From contig CAVOKY010000009.1 of assembly GCA_963696645.1 (NCBI GenBank), positions 310,001-374,000 on the forward strand: 64,000 nucleotides of DNA. Reading direction: 5' to 3'. Under the pieces are notes generated by a model. That model made no database searches. It was not told where the DNA came from and saw only the letters and a program-made list of their open reading frames with translations. The stretch comes from JAMXLO01 sp963696645 (GTDB taxonomy: Bacteria; Pseudomonadota; Alphaproteobacteria; Acetobacterales; Acetobacteraceae). A program made the position numbers and the translations under genes. Position 1 is the stretch's first letter. The number at the start of each line of letters is the position of its first letter. Shown here piece by piece: positions 55,425-64,000 of this stretch.

Positions 55425-56288
55425 GTGCAGCGGCGCGTCCGCCCCTCGCTCGAAGCGTTTTGCTTTCTGGCGTGTGTGCTGGCGGCCTGCACAAAGGAGC
55501 AGGCGCCGGTCGCCGAGCAGGCCAGCCCGCCGCCGAACAGCGAGCAGTACCGCGCCTACGCAGGACACTCGCCACCATTCGCGCAAATGCCCTATGAACC
55601 CTTCAGTCGCGTCCAGGCGGTGGCGATCGCGCGAGACGAGTGGCGCCTGTTCGGTCAGAATGTGGATGACAATCCGCCGGACCCGAGCGGTGAATCAGAG
55701 TTGAACGGCGACCTGCAACGCCTTCCGGGTTACTGGCAGCGCGTCGGCGAGTATTGGTGGCTCGGCCAGGACGCCAGCCGTCGCGAATCCGCATGGACCG
55801 GCATGCACGACGAGAACGGCCAGGAATTCGATATCAACCGCGCCGACTACTACGCCTGGTCGGCCGCGTTCATAAGCTACGTCATGCGAACCGCCGGTGC
55901 CGGTGCGCGGTTTCCCTATGCACCCTCGCACTCCGTCTACATCGACATCGCCAAGGACATGGCGCTCGGGCGCACGTCGGGCTGGGTGGTGGTCGCCGAA
56001 CGTGTCGATCAGTACGCCCCCGCTCCTGGCGACCTGATCTGCTTCTGGCGCGGCAGGCGCCGCGTGACCTACGATATGCTGCCGGTGCGTCACTTCCCGG
56101 CGCATTGCGATATCGTCGTGCAGCGCGACAAGGAGCAGATCAGCGTCATCGGCGGAAACGTTGATGCGGCGGTGACGATGAAGCACGTGCCGGTTACCGC
56201 GGACGGGCGGCTGGCCGAGACCGGGGAACAGCCACTGGACAGCCGCTATCCATGGTTCGTCGTGCTGCGCATCGTGTATGATCAATAG
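55425..56288 (+). CDS. DUF2272 domain lipoprotein
   Basis: 287 residues from a GTG; a TTG at 55401 is an alternative. The N-terminus has basic residues then CFLACVLAAC, a lipobox with the lipidated Cys, so it is a lipoprotein. The main part matches DUF2272 (AWSAAFISYVMRTAGAGARFPYA, GDLICFWRG, HCDIVVQ, VIGGNVDAAVTMK), an NlpC/P60-like cysteine-peptidase-type fold, with Cys and His visible in CFW and HCDIV. Role in the envelope is unknown. Confidence 0.8.
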   Translation: MQRRVRPSLEAFCFLACVLAACTKEQAPVAEQASPPPNSEQYRAYAGHSPPFAQMPYEPFSRVQAVAIARDEWRLFGQNVDDNPPDPSGESELNGDLQRLPGYWQRVGEYWWLGQDASRRESAWTGMHDENGQEFDINRADYYAWSAAFISYVMRTAGAGARFPYAPSHSVYIDIAKDMALGRTSGWVVVAERVDQYAPAPGDLICFWRGRRRVTYDMLPVRHFPAHCDIVVQRDKEQISVIGGNVDAAVTMKHVPVTADGRLAETGEQPLDSRYPWFVVLRIVYDQ

Positions 56289-56454
56289 GCGTGGTCTCGC
56301 GCCCAGCCAATTCCGAGTGCAGCGCAACAACACGCGTTCGTGCGCCAATGCGGCGTCAGATGTTTTGACTGCCACAAACGGCCGGGCATAAGCTCGATAC
56401 GATAAAGTACAAAGAACCGGCGGATCAGCGACCGGTCATCAAGGGAGAACGGCC

Positions 56455-57858
56455 ATGATGAGCATGAGCCGGCGATCGGTGATTCGCGCTTCCCTAGGCT
56501 TGACTGCGGCAGGGATGCTCGCGCGACCACACATCGTCAAAGCTGCGGCGCAAACTATAGTCGTCTGGCGCGACCAGGGCTTCGTGCCGGAAGAGGACAA
56601 CGCCTTCCGCGCGACCGTCGCAGACTACGAGAAGGCAAGCGGCAACACGGTCGACCTCAGCATCATGCCGTTCACGGCGCTGAACCAGAAGATCATCTCC
56701 GCCCTGACCACCGGTGACGTGCCCGATCTGATCTTCCACATCGCGCCCTCGACGATTTTGCCGCAGAACGCATGGAACGATAAGCTGGTCGACGTCAGCG
56801 ACATCGTCGAGGCGCACAAGTCCGAACTCAGCCACACCGCGCTCTTGTCCTCCAGCTACTATAACAATGTCACGAAGCGGCGCGGTTACTACCTGGTGCC
56901 GCTGAGCCAGGGCGCCGAGCCGTTCCACATCTGGGGCGACCTGGTCGAGAAGGCCGGTTTCAAACTGTCGGACGCGCCGAAGACCTGGGACGCATACTGG
57001 GATTTCTTCAAACCGATGCAGGCGGCGCTGCGTGCCAAGGGCGTCCGCAAGATCTACGCCATGGGACCGCAGATCACGACTGTCGGACCCAACGACGGCA
57101 ACGGGCTCATGGCGCATTTCATGATCGCCAATGGTGGCGCGGATATCGTCACCGAGGACGGCAAGCTGCATACCGAAGATCCGCGCGTGCGCGAAGCGGC
57201 GATCCGGTCGGTCACCTGGCTGACGGATGCCTACAAGGGAGGCTATGTGCCACCGGAGGCGTTGAGCTGGACCGACGCCGACGACAACAATACCTTCCAC
57301 GAGAAGCTCATCGTGATGGATTTCGACGGTTCGCTATCAACCGAACTGGCAATGATCCACGACAGGAAGGCCTATCTCGAACAGATGGTAACAGTCGGCC
57401 TGCCGCTGGCGAACGACGGCAAGCCGATGCCAGCCCAGATCGGCGCCGGTGGCCTGTTCATCCCGAAGGGTGCCGCCAATGTGGCGGTCGCCAAGGATTT
57501 CGCCCAATTCTTCATCCAGCCGGCGGTGTTGAACGCGAACCTCAAAGGCGGGCTGGGACGCGCGGTGCCGTCAATCCCTGCGATCGTGAAGCAGGACCCG
57601 TGGTGGCTGGACCCCAGTGACCCGCATCGGCCGCCCTACGTGCAGGAGTTTGTGCTCGGTCCGACGGTTCCCGCCTACACCGGGTTCAATCCCGCGTGGG
57701 GACAAGTGAACGCAGAACAGCTTTGGGGCCAGGCGAATGCCGATGTGATCAAGAACGCCATGACGCCGGCGGAGGCGGTCGACAAGGCGTTCAGGCGGAT
57801 GGAGGCGATCTTCTCGAACTACACGTTCGAGTATTCTGAGTCGCGCCAGTCCGACTGA
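56455..57858 (+). CDS. ABC sugar-type extracellular solute-binding protein, Tat signal
   Basis: 467 residues, family 1 binding protein. Tat signal SRRSVIRASLGLTAAGML ending at VKA-A. Binding-fold segments: VVWRDQGF, GDVPDLIFHIAPSTILPQ, YLVPLSQGAEPFHIWGDLV. GGGAGAA precedes the ATG. No permease or ATPase genes flank it, so it is an orphan receptor that must share a transporter encoded elsewhere. Substrate unknown, likely a carbohydrate. Confidence 0.88.
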   Translation: MMSMSRRSVIRASLGLTAAGMLARPHIVKAAAQTIVVWRDQGFVPEEDNAFRATVADYEKASGNTVDLSIMPFTALNQKIISALTTGDVPDLIFHIAPSTILPQNAWNDKLVDVSDIVEAHKSELSHTALLSSSYYNNVTKRRGYYLVPLSQGAEPFHIWGDLVEKAGFKLSDAPKTWDAYWDFFKPMQAALRAKGVRKIYAMGPQITTVGPNDGNGLMAHFMIANGGADIVTEDGKLHTEDPRVREAAIRSVTWLTDAYKGGYVPPEALSWTDADDNNTFHEKLIVMDFDGSLSTELAMIHDRKAYLEQMVTVGLPLANDGKPMPAQIGAGGLFIPKGAANVAVAKDFAQFFIQPAVLNANLKGGLGRAVPSIPAIVKQDPWWLDPSDPHRPPYVQEFVLGPTVPAYTGFNPAWGQVNAEQLWGQANADVIKNAMTPAEAVDKAFRRMEAIFSNYTFEYSESRQSD

Positions 57859-57862
57859 TGCG

Positions 57863-58645
57863 TCAGTCCTTGTAATCAGCCTCCCGCTTGTCGAGCAGCC
57901 GCTTCAGCGCATCGAAGTGCCACTGATAGGCCGGCCGGTTGCCGTACATTGGTGCGGTCTCGCGATACGCCTTGATCGTCGCGTCGATCACCTCCTGCGG
58001 CACGAACTTCAACTGCCGGCCGCTCGACATGGCATAAAGCTGCACCTGAGCCACGCGCTCGACGTAGTACAGCCGGTCATACGCCTCGGCCACCGACTCG
58101 CCGACCACAGCAACACCGTGGTTCGCCATCATCAGCACCGTCTTGTCGCCGATCACGCGCGACAGCCGCTCGCCCTCGGCCGGATCGAACGCCGGACCGG
58201 TGTAGCAATCGTCGTACGCGGTATCCATCATCACGCCAAGCTCGGTCTGGCCGATCGGCAGGATGCGCTGATCCTCTAACCGCGTCAGCGCGCTGGCGAA
58301 CGGCATGTGCGTGTGCAGCACCGCGGCCGCGCCCGGCACCAACCGATGCAGCGGGGCGTGGATGCAATAGCAGGACTGCTCGATCTCGCCCTCGCCGGCC
58401 AGCAGGGTCCCGTCGTAGCCCACCTCCATGAAGCAGCTTGCCGTCACCTCCGACCAATGCAGGCCGAACGGGATCTGGTAGTAACGGTCGGACCGGCCCG
58501 GCACGCGCAGGGTCAGATGGTTGAAGATGCCCTCGTGGAAACCGTGCATCACCGCCAGTCGATGCGCCGCCGCAAGGTCCACGCGGGCCTGCCACTGCAC
58601 ATCGGCGAGCGCGACATCCTGGGTTTCCAGCGATTCAAGCGGCAT
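57863..58645 (-). CDS. Class II aldolase/adducin family protein
   Basis: 260 residues from the chosen ATG, which has GGAG about eight bases before it. Zinc-binding His residues are in VLHTHMPFASA, with a third in LMMANHGVAVVGESV. The region FNHLTLRVPG binds substrate phosphate or hydroxyl in aldolases such as L-fuculose-phosphate aldolase. Many members of this branch are decarboxylase/aldolase-like with unknown substrate. It is convergent with the binding-protein gene, only four bases apart. Confidence 0.87.
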   Translation of the reverse strand: MPLESLETQDVALADVQWQARVDLAAAHRLAVMHGFHEGIFNHLTLRVPGRSDRYYQIPFGLHWSEVTASCFMEVGYDGTLLAGEGEIEQSCYCIHAPLHRLVPGAAAVLHTHMPFASALTRLEDQRILPIGQTELGVMMDTAYDDCYTGPAFDPAEGERLSRVIGDKTVLMMANHGVAVVGESVAEAYDRLYYVERVAQVQLYAMSSGRQLKFVPQEVIDATIKAYRETAPMYGNRPAYQWHFDALKRLLDKREADYKD

Positions 58646-58793
58646 GGCGAGCATCTCCTGGTTGGGTTCGACCGCCATGCTACAGGCTGCCGACAGCCAG
58701 GTTAAGCCTTCTCCACCTGCCGCCGCTCCGGCTTGCATTGGCCAGGAATTGCGTTATTCCCGCCGGCCGACAGGAAAGCTGGGGGAACGCGGC

Positions 58794-59540
58794 GTGTCGT
58801 CTGCCGGCGGAGAGCCATTGCTGATCGAAATCACCGGGCTGACCAAGCGCTTCGGCAGCTTCACCGCGGTGGACAACGTCACGTTCAACGTGGCGCGCGG
58901 CGAGGTGCTGGGCTTCCTCGGGCCGAACGGCGCCGGCAAGTCCACGACCATGCGCATGCTGGCCGGCTTCATGATCCCGACCGCCGGGTCCGCGCGCATC
59001 TGCGGCCACGATGTGCAGACCGACGGCGTGGCGGCGCGGCGGGTCCTGGGCTTCTTGCCCGAGGGCGCGCCGACCTATCCCGAAATGACCGTCACCGGCT
59101 TCCTGACATTCTGCGGCAAGGTGCGCGGCTATTCCCGCAACGACCTGGCGCGACGCGTGGAGCATGCGGTGGAACTGACGCGGCTCCAGAGTGTGCTGTT
59201 GCAACCGGTGGAAACGTTGTCAAAGGGGTTCAAGCGCCGCGTCGGCCTGGCGCAGGCGCTGCTGCACGATCCACCAGTGCTGGTGCTCGATGAGCCGACC
59301 GATGGGTTGGATCCCAATCAGAAGCATGAAGTGCGTGCGCTGATCGCGCAAATGGCGCCCGACAAGGCGATCGTGATCTCGACGCATATCCTGGAGGAAG
59401 TCGACGCGGTGTGTTCGCGCGCGATCATCATCGCCGCTGGCCGCGTGGTGGCCGATGAGACGCCGGCTGACCTGCAACGCCGCCATCCGTCCGGCAAGCT
59501 GGATGACGTGTTCCGGCAGTTGACGATGGACATCGCCTGA
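58794..59540 (+). CDS. ABC transporter ATPase (gliding/export type)
   Basis: 248 residues from GTG 58794. Walker A GPNGAGKST, signature ETLSKGFKRRVGLAQAL, Walker B VLVLDEPTDGLDPNQ and switch His ISTHIL. It begins a five-gene run (ATPase, permease, GldG-like, DUF4340, Nudix) with tight spacing. Homologous sets (GldA/F/G-like) are widespread outside Bacteroidetes and their cargo is unknown. Confidence 0.9.
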   Translation: MSSAGGEPLLIEITGLTKRFGSFTAVDNVTFNVARGEVLGFLGPNGAGKSTTMRMLAGFMIPTAGSARICGHDVQTDGVAARRVLGFLPEGAPTYPEMTVTGFLTFCGKVRGYSRNDLARRVEHAVELTRLQSVLLQPVETLSKGFKRRVGLAQALLHDPPVLVLDEPTDGLDPNQKHEVRALIAQMAPDKAIVISTHILEEVDAVCSRAIIIAAGRVVADETPADLQRRHPSGKLDDVFRQLTMDIA

Positions 59541-59542
59541 GC

Positions 59543-60274
59543 ATGCGCAACATCTTCATCATCGCCAGCCGCGAGCTCGCCGGCTATTTCGCCACACCGG
59601 TCGCATCGGTGTTCATCATTATCTTCCTCGTGCTGCAAGGCGCGCTGACCTTCAACCTCGGCAGCTTCTTCGACCGTGGCCAGGCGGACCTCAATCCGTT
59701 CTTCACCTTCATCCCCTGGGTCTTTCTGCTCCTCGTCCCTGCGATCACCATGCGGCTCTGGGCCGAGGAACGCCGGCTTGGTACGATCGAGCTGCTGCTG
59801 ACCCTGCCGATCACCCAGGCACAGGCGGTGCTTGGAAAGTTCCTCGCCGCCTGGGTGTTCTGCGCCATTGCACTGCTGCTGACCTTCCCGATCGTCATCA
59901 CCGTCAACGTACTCGGCCGGCCGGACAACGGCGTCATCGCCTCCGGCTATGTCGGTTCACTGCTGGTGGCCGGCGCATTCCTGTCAATCGGAGCAGCGCT
60001 GTCGGCACTGACCAAGAACCAGGTGATCGCTTTCGTACTAGCCGTCGCGGTGTGCTTCGTGTTCGCCGTTGCATCCTACCCCGTCGTCACCGACTTCTTG
60101 TCGCACAACATTCCGGTACTCGCCGACATCGCGCGGCGCATCGCGGTGATCGACCGGTTCCAGGACTTCACCCGTGGCGTCGTCAGCCTGCGCGACCTGA
60201 TCTTCTTCGCCAGCTTCATCGCGTTCTGGCTATTCCTCAACACGGTACTCGTCGATCAGCGCAAGGCGGACTGA
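59543..60274 (+). CDS. ABC-2 type permease (GldF-like)
   Basis: 243 residues, six hydrophobic spans. ELAGYFATPVASVFIIIFL at the start, the cytoplasmic RLWAEERRLGTIELLLTLPIT coupling segment, and a final FIAFWLFLNTVLVD span. It forms the membrane channel with the preceding ATPase and starts two bases after its stop. Confidence 0.9.
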   Translation: MRNIFIIASRELAGYFATPVASVFIIIFLVLQGALTFNLGSFFDRGQADLNPFFTFIPWVFLLLVPAITMRLWAEERRLGTIELLLTLPITQAQAVLGKFLAAWVFCAIALLLTFPIVITVNVLGRPDNGVIASGYVGSLLVAGAFLSIGAALSALTKNQVIAFVLAVAVCFVFAVASYPVVTDFLSHNIPVLADIARRIAVIDRFQDFTRGVVSLRDLIFFASFIAFWLFLNTVLVDQRKAD

Positions 60275-60278
60275 AACG

Positions 60279-62192
60279 ATGGGCCGTCGCATCTGGTTTT
60301 CCGTCATTGGCATCATCGCGGTTGCCGCCATCGTCATCGGCATCAACATGTTCGCCGATGCACGGCTGGCCAACGTGCATGTCGACCTGACGGAGAACCA
60401 CATCTACACGCTGTCCCCCGGCACTCGGCAGATCCTGCAGAGCCTGAAGGAGCCGATCACGCTGCGCCTGTTCTACTCGCGGCGTCTCGGCAGTACCGTG
60501 CCGATCTATGGCGCTTACGCCGACCACGTGCGCGAGATGCTCGAGGAATACGCCGCCGTGTCGAATGGCAGGATCAGGTTGGAATTCTATGATCCCGAAC
60601 CGTTCAGCGACACCGAGGACCGCGCGCTGGCCTATGGTCTGCAAGGCGTGCCGGTCGATCAGGGCGGCGTGCAAGTCTACTTTGGATTGGCCGGCAGCAA
60701 CCTGGAAGACGATCAGCGTACCATCGCCTTTTTCCAGCCGGAGCGCGAGCGCTTCCTTGAATACGACCTCACCAAGCTGGTCTACGACCTGTCCAACCCA
60801 AAGCGTCCCGTGGTCGGCGTGATATCGTCGCTGCCGCTCGACGGCGATCCACGGCTGATGATGATGACGCACAACCAGGGGGGTGGCGAGGGCCAGCCCT
60901 ACGCATCAACGACGCTGTTGCGGCAGACCAACGAGGTGAAGACCGTCGCCACCGATGCGCAGGTAATTGATCCCGACATCCAGGTGCTGCTGGTGGCGGA
61001 GGCGCAGCATCTGTCCGACGCCACGCAGTATGCGATCGACCAGTTCGTCATGCGCGGCGGCAGGCTGATGGTGATGGTCGACCCGTGGAGCGAGGCGATG
61101 GCGGCCGCTCCCTCGCCCGACGGCATGCCGCCCACCGACACCAGCTCCGATCTGAAGAAACTGTTCGATGCCTGGGGCATCCAGTTCGATCCGACACAGG
61201 TGGTGGGCGATCTCACCGGCGCATGGCGGGTGCGCGCCAACGCCGATGAGAACGCGCAAGCGGTGAACTATGTGGCCTGGTTCAACATCCGTGACGGCAT
61301 CAACCACAACGATCCGGCCACCGCCGACCTGCAACAGGTGACCGTGGCCTCGGCCGGCGCGCTCAGCAAGGCACCGAATGCATCGATCGAATTTACCCCC
61401 TTGCTGACCAGCAGTCCGCAATCGGGCCTGATCCCGGTCGATCAGGTGAAGATGCCTGATCCGGTAAAAATGCTGGCGAACTTCAAGCCCTCTGGCGGCC
61501 CGCGCGTGATCGCCGCGCGCATCCATGGCGCGCTGAAATCGGCGTTCACCGGCCCGCCGCCGCTGGCAAAGGGTCAGACGCGGCCGGCGAATTTCCCCGT
61601 GTACAAGCCGCAGACCGATGGCCCGGCAAATCTCGTCGTGGTGGCCGATAGCGACATCCTGGCCGACCGGTTCTGGGTGCGCATTTCCGACTTTTTCGGC
61701 CAACAGACCGCCACGCCGTTCAGCGACAACGGGCCGTTCGTCGCCAACCTGATCGACACGCTGGCCGGCGGCAATGCGCTGATCGGGTTGCGCGCGCGCG
61801 GCGACACCAGCCATCCGTTCGTGCTGGTGAACCAGATGCAGAGCGAGGCCGAAGCGAAGTTCCGGCAGACCGAGCAGACGCTGCAAAAGCATCTGGACGA
61901 CACCGAGAACCAACTCCGCACGCTGCGCCAGGGGCCCAGCGGCGACAACAACACCGATGATCACGCGATCATCACGCTATCGCAACGTTCGGCGATCGAT
62001 GCGGCGCGCAAGGACATAGTCGATACCAGGGAACAACTGCGCGCCGTGCAGTATGACCTGAACCGCAACATCTCCCGCCTGGAAACCGAACTGCTGGTAT
62101 TCAACGTCGTGCTGGTTCCCGCCTTGCTTGCCGTCACGGCGATCGTACTCGGCATCGTGCGAAGCCGGCGTCGCGCGAGGGCGCGCGCATGA
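60279..62192 (+). CDS. GldG-like ABC accessory protein
   Basis: 637 residues. An N-terminal membrane span (WFSVIGIIAVAAIVIGINMF), a large outside domain with LTENHIYTLSPGTRQILQSL, VPVDQGGVQVYFGL and FLEYDLTKLVYDLSNPKRPVVGV as in the GldG/ABC_transp_aux family, a coiled-coil stretch around 540-610, and a C-terminal span (VVLVPALLAVTAIVLGIV). It works with the ATPase and permease. The following gene starts inside its stop (ATGA). Confidence 0.9.
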   Translation: MGRRIWFSVIGIIAVAAIVIGINMFADARLANVHVDLTENHIYTLSPGTRQILQSLKEPITLRLFYSRRLGSTVPIYGAYADHVREMLEEYAAVSNGRIRLEFYDPEPFSDTEDRALAYGLQGVPVDQGGVQVYFGLAGSNLEDDQRTIAFFQPERERFLEYDLTKLVYDLSNPKRPVVGVISSLPLDGDPRLMMMTHNQGGGEGQPYASTTLLRQTNEVKTVATDAQVIDPDIQVLLVAEAQHLSDATQYAIDQFVMRGGRLMVMVDPWSEAMAAAPSPDGMPPTDTSSDLKKLFDAWGIQFDPTQVVGDLTGAWRVRANADENAQAVNYVAWFNIRDGINHNDPATADLQQVTVASAGALSKAPNASIEFTPLLTSSPQSGLIPVDQVKMPDPVKMLANFKPSGGPRVIAARIHGALKSAFTGPPPLAKGQTRPANFPVYKPQTDGPANLVVVADSDILADRFWVRISDFFGQQTATPFSDNGPFVANLIDTLAGGNALIGLRARGDTSHPFVLVNQMQSEAEAKFRQTEQTLQKHLDDTENQLRTLRQGPSGDNNTDDHAIITLSQRSAIDAARKDIVDTREQLRAVQYDLNRNISRLETELLVFNVVLVPALLAVTAIVLGIVRSRRRARARA

Positions 62193-63253
62193 AGCCGCGC
62201 ACGCTGCTCATCCTGCTGGTATTCGGCGCGATTGCCGTGGCTGGCGGCTGGTATTTCGGCACCGCGGAACAGCCGAGCGAGCAACAGGCGTACAACAACG
62301 GCAAGCTGATGTTCCCGGACCTCGCGGCGCACCTGAAGGACGCCGCGCGCGTCGATGTCAGCCATCAGGGCAAGACCCTGGTCATCGAAAAGCACGGCGA
62401 TGCCTGGGGCCTGCAGGACCGTGGCGGCTACCCGGTGCAGGTGTCCAAGCTGCGCGGCATGCTGACGGCGCTGACCGAACTCCGCCTGGTCGAACCGCGC
62501 ACCAGTGATCCGGCGGAGTTCAGCCGGCTCGGGCTGGAGGATCCGAACCAGAAGGACGCCACGTCGTACCTGCTGCGTGTGCTCGATGCATCCGGCAAGC
62601 CGATCGTCGCACTGATCGTCGGGCATCGACGCGTGCTCACGCAGGGCAACGTGCCGGAGCAGGTGTATGTACGCCGGCCTGACGACAATCACACCTGGCT
62701 GGCCGAGGGCAGTCTTCAGGTGGACGCCGATCCACAGCTTTGGCTCGACCGCAATATCATGAACATCGACCACACGCGCATCGTCAGTGTGGCGGTGACG
62801 AACGGTGACCAGAAGCTGGAGTTCGCGCGCGACGACCAGAAACTGGTACTCAAGTCGCCCACGGACCATCCGCCGCTGGACGAGTACAAGTTGGATGACC
62901 TGGATCGCGGCTTGGAACTGCTGACATTCCAGGACGTGCAGACGGACAAGCAGCCGGTCGGTGACGCGGTCGGCCAGTCGGTGTACAGCACCGGCGACGG
63001 CATGGCGATCACGGCGACTGTGTTCAAGGGCGGCAAGGACATCTGGGTGCGCTTCGCGGTCACAGGCAACGACAAGACCAAGGACGAAGCCGACAAGCTG
63101 AACGCTCGGCTTGCCGGCTGGACCTATCAGCTTGGCGCCTGGAAGCAGAAGGCGCTGGTGCCGACGATCGATGACCTGAAGGCGCCGCCGCCCGAGAAAT
63201 CAGCCGCACCGCCCGGGTCAAGCCCGGGGGCAGGCTCCGCCCCCAGACAATGA
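62189..63253 (+). CDS. DUF4340 domain protein
   Basis: 354 residues with one N-terminal membrane anchor (TLLILLVFGAIAVAGGWYF) and a periplasmic DUF4340 body (FPDLAAHLKDAARVDV, VEPRTSDPAEFSRLGLEDP, YVRRPDDNHTWLAEG). DUF4340 genes usually follow GldG-like genes, as here, and the function is unknown. The Pro/Ser-rich tail is encoded by a stem-forming sequence near 63215-63240. Confidence 0.88.
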   Translation: MKPRTLLILLVFGAIAVAGGWYFGTAEQPSEQQAYNNGKLMFPDLAAHLKDAARVDVSHQGKTLVIEKHGDAWGLQDRGGYPVQVSKLRGMLTALTELRLVEPRTSDPAEFSRLGLEDPNQKDATSYLLRVLDASGKPIVALIVGHRRVLTQGNVPEQVYVRRPDDNHTWLAEGSLQVDADPQLWLDRNIMNIDHTRIVSVAVTNGDQKLEFARDDQKLVLKSPTDHPPLDEYKLDDLDRGLELLTFQDVQTDKQPVGDAVGQSVYSTGDGMAITATVFKGGKDIWVRFAVTGNDKTKDEADKLNARLAGWTYQLGAWKQKALVPTIDDLKAPPPEKSAAPPGSSPGAGSAPRQ

Positions 63254-63681
63254 GCGATCGCGAGTATCCCAATCGGCCCATCGTCGGGATCGGGATCGTG
63301 GTCATCAAGGATGATTCCGTGCTGCTGGTCCGTCGCGGCAAGCCGCCGAACATTGGCGCATGGACGCTGCCCGGCGGCGCGCAGGAAGTCGGCGAGACAA
63401 CCGAGGACGCGGCACGGCGCGAGTTGCTGGAAGAAACCGGCCTGGAGGTAGGGCCGATGTATTTCGCCGCGACGGTCGACAATATCAGGCGCGACGAAGC
63501 CGGGCGGGTGCGCTTCCACTACACGATCATCGACTTCGCCACACGCTGGGTATCGGGCGAACCGGTTGCCGACACCGATGTGACCGAAGCGGTATGGGCA
63601 CGGCTGGATGCTCTGACTGACTACGACCTTTGGAGCGAGGCGCACCGCGTCATCGCGATCGCCCGTCGGCTGGTGGAGTGA
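63250..63681 (+). CDS. Nudix hydrolase
   Basis: 143 residues. The Nudix box G-x5-E-x7-R-E-x2-E-E-x-G is present in GAQEVGETTEDAARRELLEETGLE (quoted in part). N-terminal RPIVGIGIVVIKDDSVLLVRRG is the usual first strand. It hydrolyses a nucleoside diphosphate derivative; substrate unknown. Start overlaps the DUF4340 stop (ATGA). Confidence 0.91.
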   Translation: MSDREYPNRPIVGIGIVVIKDDSVLLVRRGKPPNIGAWTLPGGAQEVGETTEDAARRELLEETGLEVGPMYFAATVDNIRRDEAGRVRFHYTIIDFATRWVSGEPVADTDVTEAVWARLDALTDYDLWSEAHRVIAIARRLVE

Positions 63682-63920
63682 CTGCCCGCAGCCACCAACA
63701 CCGGCAGCTCACACCATGTGGCGAAGCGATCGGTTCGTCGCCCCTCGTTGCCCGTCACCCCGCCCTGGGGGATTTCCGGGAACGGCCACGACGGGCACAC
63801 GAGAGATGACCGAAGGTCAAACATGCTCGCGCCTGGTATCACACCATCATTGCGAAATGCGTTGCAAGGCGGCAATCTTGCGCCTGTTGCGCGGCAGGAA
63901 CGCTACCAGGGAGGCGCGAA

Positions 63921-64000
63921 ATGAACGTCACGCACGGGCTGCGGCGGGCGCTGCAGATCAACGCGGGCGGCATCGCCATGAAGTTCAGCGACCGGCAGCG
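63921..64000 (+). CDS. Acyl-CoA ligase (AMP-forming), 3' end outside window
   Basis: Only 26 codons are visible. The N-terminus MNVTHGLRRALQIN followed by GGIAMKFSDRQ resembles the start of AMP-dependent fatty-acid CoA ligases, where a GVATRFGDRRRTW-type segment begins the first domain. GGGAGG lies six bases before the ATG. The frame is open to the window's end. Family call is tentative because the AMP-binding core is not in view. Confidence 0.55.
   Translation, partial: MNVTHGLRRALQINAGGIAMKFSDRQ

Noticed and set aside
1..64000. tRNA, rRNA genes and CRISPR arrays
   Set aside because: I found no cloverleaf 3' arms, rRNA landmarks or regularly spaced repeats on either strand by eye.

Overview
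The window is GC-rich bacterial DNA with dense, overlapping operons. Gene content (PEP-CTERM surface proteins, Liv-type ABC importers, many acyl-CoA dehydrogenases and CoA transferases, the holB-metG-tatD-MBL order) fits an alphaproteobacterium, most plausibly Acetobacteraceae/Rhodospirillales. The taxon is inferred from gene content only.

Layout. 0-8.9 kb: end of a sugar-phosphate isomerase, then a six-gene minus-strand acyl-CoA catabolic operon (alpha/beta hydrolase, two paired acyl-CoA dehydrogenases, an NDP-forming acyl-CoA synthetase, a third dehydrogenase, an SDR), with a divergent crotonase. 9-13.3 kb: housekeeping block holB, metG, broken tatD and an MBL hydrolase, ending in a 28-bp dif-like Xer site. 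13.3-15 kb: dead ISNCY-like insertion sequence. 15-22 kb: gene-poor stretch, then an orphan VgrG island (beta-propeller protein, unknown protein, PAAR-like DUF4280 protein, VgrG, degenerate M91-like protein). 22-26.6 kb: mazG, methyltransferase, aldose epimerase, response regulator, CoA transferase. 26.8-33.5 kb: TPR sulfotransferase, two PEP-CTERM proteins (one with a sigma-54-type promoter), secreted TPR protein, asparaginase. 33.8-43.7 kb: two-domain CoA transferase, hydrolase, phosphoesterase, and a Liv importer operon with a LivM-LivG fusion and a lactonase-type MBL. 43.7-50.6 kb: SDRs, a CMD protein, a beta-hydroxyacid dehydrogenase, kynureninase, a second acyl-CoA synthetase and a CBS protein. 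50.7-52.2 kb: IS110 element. 52.3-58.6 kb: glycosyltransferase, M15 peptidase, serine hydrolase, DUF2272 lipoprotein, orphan sugar-binding protein, class II aldolase. 58.8-64 kb: ABC/GldG/DUF4340 export-type cluster, Nudix hydrolase and the start of an acyl-CoA ligase.

The strongest unexplained signal is that eight loci (tatD, IS transposase, M91-like protein, sulfotransferase, PEP-CTERM phosphoesterase, one SDR, kynU, serine hydrolase) are broken by frameshifts. All 17 junctions I could place are best repaired by removing ONE base; none needs a base added. Seven of them fall in a single 1.6-kb insertion sequence. This is either a directional mutation process or a systematic insertion error in the assembly, and it matters for every annotation here.

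Other points of note: the dif-like site, a palindromic repeat read through as protein in an acyl-CoA synthetase, a tatD that has also lost its metal-bridging Glu, and a possible bridge RNA beside the IS110 transposase.
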